A stretch of 9,361 nucleotides of DNA. It comes from an uncultured Eubacteriales bacterium (GTDB taxonomy: Bacteria; Bacillota; Clostridia; Lachnospirales; Lachnospiraceae). The DNA is taken from NCBI GenBank assembly GCA_900557175.1, contig USSL01000051.1:1-9361 (forward strand), given 5' to 3'. Of this stretch, positions 1 through 6,250 are shown in pieces. The translations under genes were made by a program, and so were the position numbers. Under the pieces are notes generated by a model. It searched no databases. It saw only the letters and a program-made list of their open reading frames with translations, and was not told where the DNA came from. Each line of letters opens with the position of its first letter. Within the stretch, counting starts at the first letter, position 1.

Positions 1-1
1 A

Positions 2-475
2 GGCCTTGCAGAGACGATGGGGGTTGAAAAAGAAAATATTATTATTATGAAGACTGGCGACGTGCTTGAACTTTCAGACGAGAGTGCGAAGATTTCCGGT
101 CATGTCCAGAGCGGCGCGATCATGGTTGATGGTCTTGGTGTCGGCGATGTCGGCAATATCGTTTTGAGAGATCGTCAGATGCTTTCTCAAAATGGTCTTA
201 TTATTGTCGTTATGACGCTGGACAAGTACACAAATGAGATTCTTTCAGGACCGGATATTGTATCGAGAGGTTTCGTTTATGTAAGAGAGTCCGAGGATCT
301 GATGGATGAGGCGCGACGTGTTGTCAATGATGCGCTCTATAATTGTCTGAGCAAGCGCTGTACAGACTGGGGCAAGATTAAAAATGTTGTCAGAGAATCA
401 CTTGGTGATTTTATATGGAAACAGACAAAGCGCAATCCGATGATACTTCCGATTATTATGGAAGTGGACGCTTAA
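2..475 (+). CDS. rnj: Ribonuclease J, C-terminal part (5' end outside window)
   Basis: The reading frame is open from base 2, so the window begins inside the gene; 157 residues remain. They match the C-terminal end of RNase J, the metallo-beta-lactamase/beta-CASP ribonuclease that acts as 5'-3' exonuclease and endonuclease in Firmicute mRNA turnover and rRNA maturation. Recognisable blocks are VDGLGVGDVGNIVLRDR (about residues 42-58), GPDIVSRGFVYVRESEDLM (about 83-101) and the closing TKRNPMILPIIMEV. The catalytic HxHxDH metal site is upstream and cannot be checked. Whether this is the J1 or J2 paralogue cannot be decided, so the symbol is generic. It lies 21 bp before the YlbF-family gene and probably shares its transcript. 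Confidence 0.93.
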   Translation, partial: GLAETMGVEKENIIIMKTGDVLELSDESAKISGHVQSGAIMVDGLGVGDVGNIVLRDRQMLSQNGLIIVVMTLDKYTNEILSGPDIVSRGFVYVRESEDLMDEARRVVNDALYNCLSKRCTDWGKIKNVVRESLGDFIWKQTKRNPMILPIIMEVDA

Positions 476-496
476 TGGCAGGAAAGGCCGGATAAA

Positions 497-853
497 ATGA
501 CAGAGGTTGAAAAACAGACAAAGTCGCTGGCCGCAGCCATAAGAAAGAGCAGTGAGCGGGAGCAGTATACGAGAGCTTACGCGAAGCTTTGTATGCGGCC
601 CGAACTTCTTTCACGTCTCAACCGGTTCAGGCGAAAGTATTTTCTGCTACTTAATACGCCTGAGAGTGACGAGCGGACACAGCATATATTAAAACTTGAG
701 CAGGATTTTGCAGATGTTCTCAGTGAGGGCGTTGTCAGGGAATTTCTGGCAGCCCAGCAGCGTTTGTGCACGATGGTGCGGGACATTTATCGGATACTTG
801 ATGATGCAGTAAAGTTTGAGATGGACTTTATGTTTGATTCAGAGGAGGAATAA
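497..853 (+). CDS. YlbF/YmcA-family (DUF964-like) protein
   Basis: A 118-residue, highly charged, predicted all-helical soluble protein. Length, lack of membrane segments and helical pattern (ELLSRLNRFRRKYF near residues 35-48, then an ILKLEQDFADVLSEG helix and a third helix to about residue 110) fit the YlbF/YmcA family. In Bacillus subtilis, members of this family form a complex (with YaaT) that modulates RNase Y and affects competence, sporulation and biofilm formation. The position directly after an RNase J gene fits a role near RNA decay, but that is inference. The ATG is preceded by AGGAAAGG. The C-terminus is acidic (DSEEE). Family assignment is from overall pattern, not from a diagnostic motif. 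Confidence 0.7.
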   Translation: MTEVEKQTKSLAAAIRKSSEREQYTRAYAKLCMRPELLSRLNRFRRKYFLLLNTPESDERTQHILKLEQDFADVLSEGVVREFLAAQQRLCTMVRDIYRILDDAVKFEMDFMFDSEEE

Positions 854-862
854 AGGAAAACG

Positions 863-1372
863 ATGAGTAAAAGCAAAAGTAAAAAAGCACAGATAGGCAA
901 AAAAGTCGGACTTGGCTTTATGGAAACAGTGATACATGTAGGCGTATATATTCTTGTCATTTTTCTTTTTATTAAAGCAGCAACGCTGGCGTATGATTTC
1001 TCCTATCAGGTTTTCGGTGATCCTGCCATGTCGAAGTACAATCAGGAAACGGTGCGCATTGATGTTCCGGAGGGAACAACTGTCAAGGAAGTTGCGAAGA
1101 CATTAGAGGATAATGATTTAATTAAGTATAAATCAGCTTTTGTGCTACGTATGAAGCTGGCAAAGCTTTCAGATAGTATACAGCCGGGAACTTATGATTT
1201 AAGCCAGACGATGACGGCAGATGATATTGTGCTTGCACTGACGACAAAGGGTTCTGCGGTATCTGCGGGTATGGGAAGCACATCCGGTGAAAGCAGTAAA
1301 GAGAGTGAAGCACAGGGCAGCAATGAAGGTGAAACACCGGACAGCGCGCAAAGCGAAGCGCCGGCACAGTAA
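863..1372 (+). CDS. Short MltG/YceG-like membrane protein lacking the transglycosylase domain
   Basis: A protein of 169 residues. It has a basic N-terminus (MSKSKSKKAQIGKK), one transmembrane segment (about 21-44), then a LysM-like region typical of the N-terminal part of MltG (about 64-130: VRIDVPEGTTVKEVAKTLED, later IQPGTYDLSQTMTADDIVLAL). A low-complexity Ser/Glu/Gly tail fills 131-169. Full MltG enzymes are about 330-380 residues and carry the catalytic Glu in the C-terminal domain; that domain is absent here. The protein is therefore unlikely to be the glycan-cutting endolytic transglycosylase and may be a membrane-anchored accessory or peptidoglycan-binding protein. The gene sits where yrrL (mltG) sits beside yrrM in Bacillus. 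The start follows AAAGGAAAA and an upstream GAGGAGG. Confidence 0.72.
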   Translation: MSKSKSKKAQIGKKVGLGFMETVIHVGVYILVIFLFIKAATLAYDFSYQVFGDPAMSKYNQETVRIDVPEGTTVKEVAKTLEDNDLIKYKSAFVLRMKLAKLSDSIQPGTYDLSQTMTADDIVLALTTKGSAVSAGMGSTSGESSKESEAQGSNEGETPDSAQSEAPAQ

Positions 1373-1385
1373 CGGAGGAATAGAT

Positions 1386-2027
1386 TTGATAGTTGATGAG
1401 AGAATGACCGCATATATCCGCTCTCTTGATTCAGGGGAGTCAGGGCTCATCAAAGAAATAGCAAAAAGTGCACGTATGGATGGGGTGCCGATTATCCGTC
1501 AGGAGACGGCTTCCCTGATGCGTGTGCTTATAACAATGACAAAGCCTAAGAAGATTCTCGAAGTGGGAACTGCTGTAGGCTTTTCTGCGCTTTTAATGAG
1601 TGAATATGCGCCGTCATATACGAAAATAACGACAATAGAGAAATTTCAGAAACGAATTGATGAGGCAAAGCAAAATTTTGAGAAAGCAGGCGCCGGGGAT
1701 CGTATAACACTTCTTGAAGGCGATGCCATGGAGATTTTAAAGGCGCTTGACGGGCCTTATGACTTTATATTTATGGATGCGGCGAAGGGGCAGTATATCC
1801 ACTTTCTGCCGGAGGTGATGCGTCTTTTGGAAGATGGCGGCACGCTTGTGTCTGATAACGTGCTTCAGGATGGTGATGTCATTGAGTCGCGCTATGCGGT
1901 GACGCGCAGAAACAGGACGATCCACAGCCGCATGAGAGATTATTTATGGGAATTAAAACACAGAGATGACTTAGAAACGGTGATACTGCCTATTGGCGAC
2001 GGTGTCACAATCAGTACAAAAAAATAA
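1386..2027 (+). CDS. trmR: Class I SAM-dependent O-methyltransferase, YrrM/TrmR type
   Basis: I choose the TTG at 1386 because GGAGG at 1374-1378 sits 7 nt upstream and the resulting N-terminus (MIVDERMTAYIRSLD) is typical of the family; longer starts run inside the preceding gene. The product is 213 residues. The SAM motif I is ILEVGTAVGFSALLMS (57-72), with a metal-binding pattern of D131 (FMDAAKGQY) and D157-N158 (SDNVLQDGD), as in the COMT-like family-3 O-methyltransferases. In B. subtilis the neighbour-conserved homologue YrrM (TrmR) methylates 5-hydroxyuridine at tRNA position 34 to 5-methoxyuridine. The adjacent U32 gene, which would supply that substrate, supports this role. The stop is directly followed by the next gene's GGAGG, so the two are translationally close. 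Confidence 0.85.
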   Translation: MIVDERMTAYIRSLDSGESGLIKEIAKSARMDGVPIIRQETASLMRVLITMTKPKKILEVGTAVGFSALLMSEYAPSYTKITTIEKFQKRIDEAKQNFEKAGAGDRITLLEGDAMEILKALDGPYDFIFMDAAKGQYIHFLPEVMRLLEDGGTLVSDNVLQDGDVIESRYAVTRRNRTIHSRMRDYLWELKHRDDLETVILPIGDGVTISTKK

Positions 2028-2038
2028 TGGAGGAAACA

Positions 2039-3274
2039 ATGAAAAAACCAGAATTACTTATTCCGGCAAGCAGTCTTGAAGTATTAAAAACAGCAGTACT
2101 TTTCGGCGCGGATGCAGTTTATATCGGCGGTGAGGTATTCAGCCTCAGAGCAAAGTCAAAAAATTTTTCAAAGGAAGATATGGTAAAGGGCATTGCCTTT
2201 GCCCATGATCATGGCGTTAAGGTTTATGTGACCGCCAATATTTTAGCCCATAACGGCGATTTAAACGGCGTCAGAGAATATTTTAAGGAATTAAAGACAA
2301 TCGGACCGGATGCTCTGATTATTTCTGATCCGGGTGTATTTATGATTGCAAAGGAAATCTGTCCGGAAATTGAAATCCATATAAGTACACAGGCCAATAA
2401 TACGAATTATATGACTTATCTTTTCTGGCACCAGCAGGGCGCGCAGCGTGTCGTCTCTGCTAGAGAGCTTTCAATGGCAGAAATTAAGGAGCTGCGGAAA
2501 AATATTCCGGATACGCTGGAGATTGAAACGTTTGTCCATGGGGCGATGTGTATTTCTTATTCGGGAAGATGCCTTTTGAGCAATTATTTTACGGGACGCG
2601 ATGCCAATAAGGGCGCCTGCACCCATCCGTGCCGGTGGAAATATGCGGTTGTGGAGGAGAGCCGTCCGGGCGAATATCTGCCGGTTTATGAAAATGAGCG
2701 GGGTACTTATATATTTAATTCTAAAGATTTATGTATGATTGAATATATTCCTGAACTTGTGGATGCCGGTATTGACAGCTTTAAAATCGAGGGCCGCATG
2801 AAAACCGCGCTTTATGTTGCAGTTGTGGCAAGAACATACAGACAGGCAATTGATGATTATTTTGAAGATGAAGCAAAGTACCGTGAAAGACTTCCTTATT
2901 ATCGCGAAGAAATATCCAAGTGTACGTACAGGCAGTTTACGACAGGCTTCTTTTTCGGAAGAACGACAAATGAATCCCAGATTTACGACAGCAATACGTA
3001 TATGAAGGAATATACATATCTTGGCATCATTGAGGAGAAAAATGAGAGCGGTATGTATCGCCTTGAGCAAAAGAATAAGTTTAATGTCGGTGAGACAATT
3101 GAAGTGATGAAGCCGGACGGCAGAGACATTTCGGTGACTGTACAGGCGATGGCAGACAGCGAGGGCATATCTATTGAAAGCTGTCCGCATCCTAAAATGG
3201 AAGTCTGGGTTGACTTAGGAATAGAGCTTGAAGCCGGCGATTTGCTGCGCCGCAGGGAAGAATCAATCAAATAG
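2039..3274 (+). CDS. trhP: U32-family protein, TrhP-type tRNA U34 hydroxylation factor (YrrO-like)
   Basis: The ATG at 2039 is preferred over the one at 2027 because GGAGG at 2029-2033 is correctly spaced for it. The 411-residue product begins PELLIPASSLEVLKTAVLFG, a hallmark of U32 'peptidases'. It carries the U32 signature from E163 to S181 (ETFVHGAMCISYSGRCLLS) and a Cys set at 171, 178, 194 and 198, consistent with iron-sulfur binding in this family. TrhP (YrrN/YrrO in Bacillus) is required for prephenate-dependent hydroxylation of U34 in tRNA, the step before TrmR; despite the family name, protease activity is not expected. It is the last gene of the operon, followed at once by a strong terminator. 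Some collagenase-annotated U32 proteins look similar, but the operon context argues for tRNA modification. Confidence 0.88.
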   Translation: MKKPELLIPASSLEVLKTAVLFGADAVYIGGEVFSLRAKSKNFSKEDMVKGIAFAHDHGVKVYVTANILAHNGDLNGVREYFKELKTIGPDALIISDPGVFMIAKEICPEIEIHISTQANNTNYMTYLFWHQQGAQRVVSARELSMAEIKELRKNIPDTLEIETFVHGAMCISYSGRCLLSNYFTGRDANKGACTHPCRWKYAVVEESRPGEYLPVYENERGTYIFNSKDLCMIEYIPELVDAGIDSFKIEGRMKTALYVAVVARTYRQAIDDYFEDEAKYRERLPYYREEISKCTYRQFTTGFFFGRTTNESQIYDSNTYMKEYTYLGIIEEKNESGMYRLEQKNKFNVGETIEVMKPDGRDISVTVQAMADSEGISIESCPHPKMEVWVDLGIELEAGDLLRRREESIK

Positions 3275-3281
3275 ACTTATT

Positions 3282-3327
3282 TGCGGCAGAAGAAATGCGG
3301 ATATGTATTTTTTCTGCCGCAGTTTTT
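3282..3327 (+). terminator. Intrinsic terminator after the trhP-like gene
   Basis: Arms TGCGGCAGAA (3282-3291) and TTCTGCCGCA (3312-3321) are perfect inverses. The stem can be extended inward by several A-U pairs and one G-U pair, and TTTTT at 3323-3327 follows. It closes the left operon only 7 bp after the stop codon. It also shows that the upstream in-frame extension of the following HAD gene, which would run through this hairpin, is not the real N-terminus. Confidence 0.88.
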
Positions 3328-3340
3328 AGGAGGGATGAAG

Positions 3341-3967
3341 ATGAAGACAGACGGCATTATTTTTGATATGGACGGAACGCTTTGGGATACATGTAAAATT
3401 GTGGCTGATTCATGGACGGCTGCCCTGCGTGACGCGGGGGTTGAAAAAGTGTTTAGTGTTGAGATGATCCGCTCATGTATGGGACTTATGATGGAGGAAT
3501 TTGCAGCAAAATGTATGCCGGAAATTGAGACAGCTCAGCGGCTTTTTTATCTTAAGAAATGCTTTGAATATGAAAATAAATATTTGAGACAGCATGGAGG
3601 ACTGTTGTTTTCGGGCGTCACAGAAACGCTTGCGGCACTTAAAGAGAAATATCCGCTTTTTATAGTAAGCAATTGCCAGGATGGCTATATCGAGGCTTTT
3701 TTCGCCGGAAATGATACAGGGCATTTTTTTAAGGATTATGAAAATCCGGGAAGGACCGGCCTTTCAAAGGATGGCAATATCCGTCTTATATGCGCGCGCA
3801 ACAATCTTGCGGCACCGGTTTATGTGGGTGATACAAAGGGCGATATGGATGCCTGCAAAAAGGCGGGAGTGCCGTTTATTTATGCAGCCTACGGCTTTGG
3901 AGATGTCACGGAGGGCTATGATGCACGTATTGAAAATTTTACAGAATTGAGGCAGATGTTTTTATAA
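3341..3967 (+). CDS. HAD-superfamily phosphatase (phosphoglycolate phosphatase/Gph-like)
   Basis: The ATG at 3341 is chosen because AGGAGGG (3328-3334) lies 6 nt upstream; the ATG at 3335 is too close to that site. The 208-residue soluble protein has all four HAD motifs: D9 and D11 in IIFDMDGTLWDT, S110 in FIVSN, K143 in GLSKDGN, and D164/D168 in VYVGDTKGDMDACKKAG. The helical cap between about residues 15 and 95 is type C1, as in phosphoglycolate phosphatase and beta-phosphoglucomutase relatives. The substrate cannot be read from sequence. It lies between the operon terminator and a structured intergenic region, so it may be expressed by read-through or from a promoter I could not identify. 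Confidence 0.88.
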   Translation: MKTDGIIFDMDGTLWDTCKIVADSWTAALRDAGVEKVFSVEMIRSCMGLMMEEFAAKCMPEIETAQRLFYLKKCFEYENKYLRQHGGLLFSGVTETLAALKEKYPLFIVSNCQDGYIEAFFAGNDTGHFFKDYENPGRTGLSKDGNIRLICARNNLAAPVYVGDTKGDMDACKKAGVPFIYAAYGFGDVTEGYDARIENFTELRQMFL

Positions 3968-4007
3968 TGCCATAGAAAAACCTGCATAAGAAAATATGGT
4001 ATAAGAA

Positions 4008-4074
4008 AAAGAAGCTGGTGCCTTCACTGAGGTTTTGGGAGGTTACCTGAAACAGATTGGGCAGAAGCTTCTTT
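4008..4074 (+). other. Structured intergenic segment, possible small RNA or leader
   Basis: A 9-bp closing stem, AAAGAAGCT (4008-4016) with AGCTTCTTT (4066-4074), encloses 49 nt. Inside are a small hairpin (CCTT/GAGG near 4021-4032) and a possible AGGT/ACCT pairing (4030-4047). It lies in the 326-bp gap between the HAD and hydrolase genes and has no plausible ORF. I do not recognise it as a known riboswitch; parts (GGTGCC, CTGAGG, ACCTGA) recall a TPP aptamer but the conserved core is missing. Confidence 0.3.
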
Positions 4075-4114
4075 CTCTTGTAGTAGCGTGTATTTACTTA
4101 AAAAAGGGGGGAGA

Positions 4115-4138
4115 GCTGGGTGCTGTGCATCACCCAGC
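4115..4138. other. Perfect 8-bp hairpin in the hydrolase upstream region
   Basis: GCTGGGTG (4115-4122) and CACCCAGC (4131-4138) form a perfect stem with an 8-nt loop. On the + strand it is followed by ATTTATG, a poor U-tract, so it may be a weak terminator for read-through from the HAD gene and the structured segment. It precedes the promoter of the next gene, which fits a transcript boundary. Confidence 0.45.
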
Positions 4139-4157
4139 ATTTATGAAAAATTTTGGA

Positions 4158-4176
4158 ACATTAGTTTAACTAATGT
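4158..4176. promoter_or_regulatory. 19-bp palindromic operator overlapping the hydrolase promoter
   Basis: ACATTAGTTTAACTAATGT is a perfect inverted repeat with 9-bp arms around T4167. It overlaps the proposed -35 element TTTAAC (4165-4170), so a bound dimeric repressor would block the polymerase. The core TTAGTTTAACTAA resembles metal-responsive DtxR/MntR-type boxes, but the regulator is not in this window and that identity is inference. Confidence 0.6.
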
Positions 4177-4192
4177 ACTCCTATAGTATAAC
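4165..4192 (+). promoter_or_regulatory. Candidate promoter for the alpha/beta hydrolase gene
   Basis: TTTAAC (4165-4170) and TATAAC (4187-4192) are separated by 16 bp in an AT-rich stretch. Transcription would start near 4199, giving a leader of about 95 nt. The -35 hexamer lies inside the palindromic operator. Confidence 0.45.
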
Positions 4193-4293
4193 GTTAAAAT
4201 GTGAACAACGTGTGTCCAAAATATAAAAAAGTATAAACAAATATAAATTAAAATTGTAAGAAAATCTAAAGGATTTAGAAAAGAGGGAAAAAG

Positions 4294-5127
4294 ATGCAAT
4301 TCATTCATATCAAACCATTAGAAAATTCAGAGGCAGTCCTTACGGGCTATATTCATGAACATGCACTCGGACGGGGCGGACGCATCAAGCGTCCTGCGGT
4401 CTTAATATTTCCGGGCGGCGGCTATGCCGATATTTCCGAGAGGGAAATGGAGCCGGTGGCGCTTTCATTTTTTGCAGAAGGTTATCAGGCTTTTGTTTTA
4501 AGATATACAGTCTTTCATGATCATCATACAGCGCCGGATATGCTGCCGCTTCGGGAAGCTGCCGCGGCGATGGCGTGGATCCGTACAGAGTATGAGGCTG
4601 TCGATGTTATACCGGAAAAAATTGCAGTCTGCGGTTTTTCAGCCGGCGGCCATTTAGCCGCATCGCTGTCGGTTCACTTTGACAGTGAGCGTCTGAAAGC
4701 TTCTATGACGCCTGAAATCGCAGCTGTCGGCGGTCTTCGTCCGTCGGCCTCAATTTTAGCTTATCCGGTTATATCTTCAAAACCGTTGACAAGACCAAAG
4801 CTTCATGAAAGCTATGAGATGCTTTTAGGTGACAATATCGCCGATGCTCCGTATCACAACATTGAGTCCCATGTGACGGCATATACGCCGCCGACCTTTG
4901 TGTGGCATACCTTTGACGATGAGCTTGTGGCACTTGAAAATACGCTGCTTTTTGTGCAGGCAATGTACAGACAGAATGTTCCTGTCGAATATCATGTTTT
5001 TCATACAGGACGTCACGGTATGTCCATGTGTACGTCAGAAGTCGGCGAGCCGGGCGCGGAACATTGCGCGCACTGGTTTAAACTGTGTATAGAGTGGCTT
5101 GGAAGCTTATTTGAGTGGGAGAAGTAG
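4294..5127 (+). CDS. Alpha/beta hydrolase, BD-FAE/acetyl-esterase-like
   Basis: A 277-residue cytoplasmic protein with no signal peptide. It has the oxyanion-hole motif FPGGGYADIS (39-48), the nucleophile elbow GFSAGGH with Ser116, a likely acid Asp208/Asp209 in HTFDDELV, and His241 in TGRHGMS, so the catalytic triad is complete. This arrangement matches the BD-FAE/acetylxylan-esterase-like branch of the alpha/beta hydrolase fold, enzymes that remove acetyl or other acyl groups, often from sugars. The natural substrate is not known. The ATG is preceded by GAGGG with 6-nt spacing. It has its own promoter under a palindromic operator, so it appears separately controlled from its neighbours. The downstream sigK gene starts 85 bp later. 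Confidence 0.85.
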   Translation: MQFIHIKPLENSEAVLTGYIHEHALGRGGRIKRPAVLIFPGGGYADISEREMEPVALSFFAEGYQAFVLRYTVFHDHHTAPDMLPLREAAAAMAWIRTEYEAVDVIPEKIAVCGFSAGGHLAASLSVHFDSERLKASMTPEIAAVGGLRPSASILAYPVISSKPLTRPKLHESYEMLLGDNIADAPYHNIESHVTAYTPPTFVWHTFDDELVALENTLLFVQAMYRQNVPVEYHVFHTGRHGMSMCTSEVGEPGAEHCAHWFKLCIEWLGSLFEWEK

Positions 5128-5174
5128 TGAAATGAACGAATGTGATGTGGAAAAGCACTTTATTTTTTTAAAAG

Positions 5175-5182
5175 CATAAACT
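5175..5182 (+). promoter_or_regulatory. Possible sigma-E-type -10 element of sigK
   Basis: CATAAACT matches the mother-cell sigma-E -10 consensus (CATACANT) at most positions and lies 30 bp before the chosen sigK start, where sigK genes are usually sigma-E dependent. A convincing -35 partner is not visible in the T-rich sequence upstream, so this is tentative. Confidence 0.25.
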
Positions 5183-5212
5183 AAGGTAAAGGCTTTGGCG
5201 AGGTGCATCGGT

Positions 5213-5830
5213 GTGGAGTCTTTTCCAAAACCATTGACGGCAAAAGAGGAGAAGGAGTGTCTGAAAAGGTATAAAGCCGGCGATATGCAGGCGAAGGCGT
5301 GTCTGATTGAAAAGAATTTAAGGCTTGTTGCCCATATTGTAAAAAAATATATGAGTACGGGCAAGGAACAGGATGAGCTTATATCTGTGGGAATTGTCGG
5401 GCTTGTGAAGGCAGTGAACACATTTGATGCGGATAAAGGACATAAGCTTGTGACCTATGCTGCCCGCTGTATTGAAAATGAGATTCTTATGCTTCTGCGC
5501 AGTGAAAAGAAGCAGGGGCGTGAAGTTTCGCTTTATGAGCCGATCGGCACAGATAAAGAGGGCAATGAAATCAGTCTTTTGGATATTATTGAGAGTGAAG
5601 ATACAGATATTGTCGAGAAAATGGCACTTTCGGGAGATGTGCGTCGGATGTATGTGCTTATCGACGAGGTGCTGACGCCGAGGGAAAAGAAAATTATTGC
5701 ACTTCGATATGGACTTTATAATAAAAAACCGGCTACACAGCGTGAAATTGCCGAAATGCTGGGAATTTCCAGAAGCTACGTCAGCCGCATTGAAAAAAGA
5801 GCTGTTGAAAAGCTTCGCGAAAAGTTTTGA
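5213..5830 (+). CDS. sigK: Sporulation sigma factor SigK (no pro-sequence)
   Basis: The GTG at 5213 is chosen because GAGGTG at 5200-5205 lies 7 nt upstream and gives the family-typical N-terminus ESFPKPLTAKEE; a TTG at 5195 would add only six residues. The 205-residue product has sigma region 2 (about 29-98: NLRLVAHIVKKY, DELISVGIVGLVKAV, LVTYAARCIENEIL) and region 4 (about 150-203), with the helix-turn-helix TQREIAEMLGISRSYVSRIE. The internal LYEPIGTDKEGNEISLLDII block is characteristic of SigK/SigE. SigK directs late mother-cell transcription (coat, cortex). Unlike B. subtilis pro-SigK there is no roughly 20-residue hydrophobic pro-peptide, so the protein should be made active. The gene is uninterrupted, with no skin-type element. 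Confidence 0.9.
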   Translation: MESFPKPLTAKEEKECLKRYKAGDMQAKACLIEKNLRLVAHIVKKYMSTGKEQDELISVGIVGLVKAVNTFDADKGHKLVTYAARCIENEILMLLRSEKKQGREVSLYEPIGTDKEGNEISLLDIIESEDTDIVEKMALSGDVRRMYVLIDEVLTPREKKIIALRYGLYNKKPATQREIAEMLGISRSYVSRIEKRAVEKLREKF

Positions 5831-5865
5831 AAAGTAAGAAAATTTTGAAAAAATAAACAAAAAGT

Positions 5866-5895
5866 TTGAGTATAATGATGAAATTGTGCTATAAT
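5866..5895 (+). promoter_or_regulatory. Strong promoter downstream of sigK with no recognisable gene behind it
   Basis: TTGAGT (5866-5871), an 18-bp spacer and TATAAT (5890-5895), with a TG one base upstream of the -10 (extended -10). A second TATAAT lies at 5871-5876. Transcription would begin near 5902 and run into a leader with a CAGCA/TGCTG hairpin (about 5918-5929) and an AAGGGGGGA ribosome-site-like sequence near 5967-5975. Confidence 0.6.
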
Positions 5896-5966
5896 AGAAA
5901 CATAATACAACTTTGCCAGCAGACATGCTGCGATTGTTATGAATGTTATTAAATTTAAGTGAATCA

Positions 5967-5975
5967 AAGGGGGGA
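5967..5975 (+). other. Shine-Dalgarno-like sequence without a proper ORF
   Basis: AAGGGGGGA would place a start codon near 5981-5985, but the bases there read AAATC, not ATG/GTG/TTG. From ATT 5975 a 34-codon frame runs to a TGA near 6078, and from ATC 5982 a 14-codon one; neither resembles a known protein. Together with the promoter at 5866-5895 this looks like the leader of a gene whose body has been lost. Confidence 0.35.
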
Positions 5976-5979
5976 TTAA

Positions 5980-6008
5980 AAAATCAGACCGTTTGTCCGT
6001 CAGATTTT
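5980..6008 (-). terminator. Weak intrinsic terminator candidate, minus strand
   Basis: Read on the minus strand, AAAATC-T-GAC pairs with GTC-T-GATTTT (one symmetric mismatch, 9-nt loop) and runs into TTTTTT. The stem is AT-rich, so strength is doubtful. It would stop minus-strand transcripts, such as read-through from the lysine riboswitch, before they reach sigK. Confidence 0.35.
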
Positions 6009-6250
6009 CTCAAATATCAGAATATAAAGAATATAAATTTAGTCACCAAAAAAGCCCTTACCTTGAAGCGCCATTTTGAAAAGGGAAGTATTAAAATCAT
6101 ATTTGAAATAACAGTTTATATGATCAAGCGCCGGCAGTGCCGTCCGCACTAAAAAAGCTTCCGATGGGAGCCTATTATAATAGGAAGAAACACCATCAAA
6201 AACAGGATAAAAAAGCAAAAAATGTATGGGAAGTTTTGGTTTATAACGAC
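6009..6250. other. Gap between sigK-side leader and lysine riboswitch, no gene seen
   Basis: No ORF on either strand here has a ribosome site or recognisable sequence. The only structure I see is a 14-bp perfect palindrome CCTATTATAATAGG near 6171-6184, which contains TATAAT on both strands but has no good -35 partner, and a small AGTGC/GCACT hairpin near 6135-6149. It may be the eroded remainder of genes once driven by the two facing leaders. Confidence 0.4.

Noticed and set aside
2729..3190. 153-codon minus-strand frame inside the U32 gene
   Set aside because: It is a shadow of a well-supported family protein on the other strand and has no ribosome site.
3281..3340. Longer N-terminus for the HAD phosphatase
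   Set aside because: The extension is encoded by the intrinsic terminator, while a well-placed AGGAGGG supports the ATG at 3341.
4011..4066. TPP-riboswitch resemblance (GGTGCC, CTGAGG, ACCTGA)
   Set aside because: The conserved CTGAGA and the later GGxTAATxCC and GGGAA elements are missing and the following gene is unrelated to thiamine.
5318..5926. 202-codon minus-strand frame opposite sigK
   Set aside because: Low-complexity antisense shadow of a clear sigma factor gene; composition is unlike a real protein.
5943..6152. 69-codon plus-strand frame after sigK
   Set aside because: Its ATG lies upstream of the AAGGGGGGA site rather than after it, and the translation shows no recognisable pattern.
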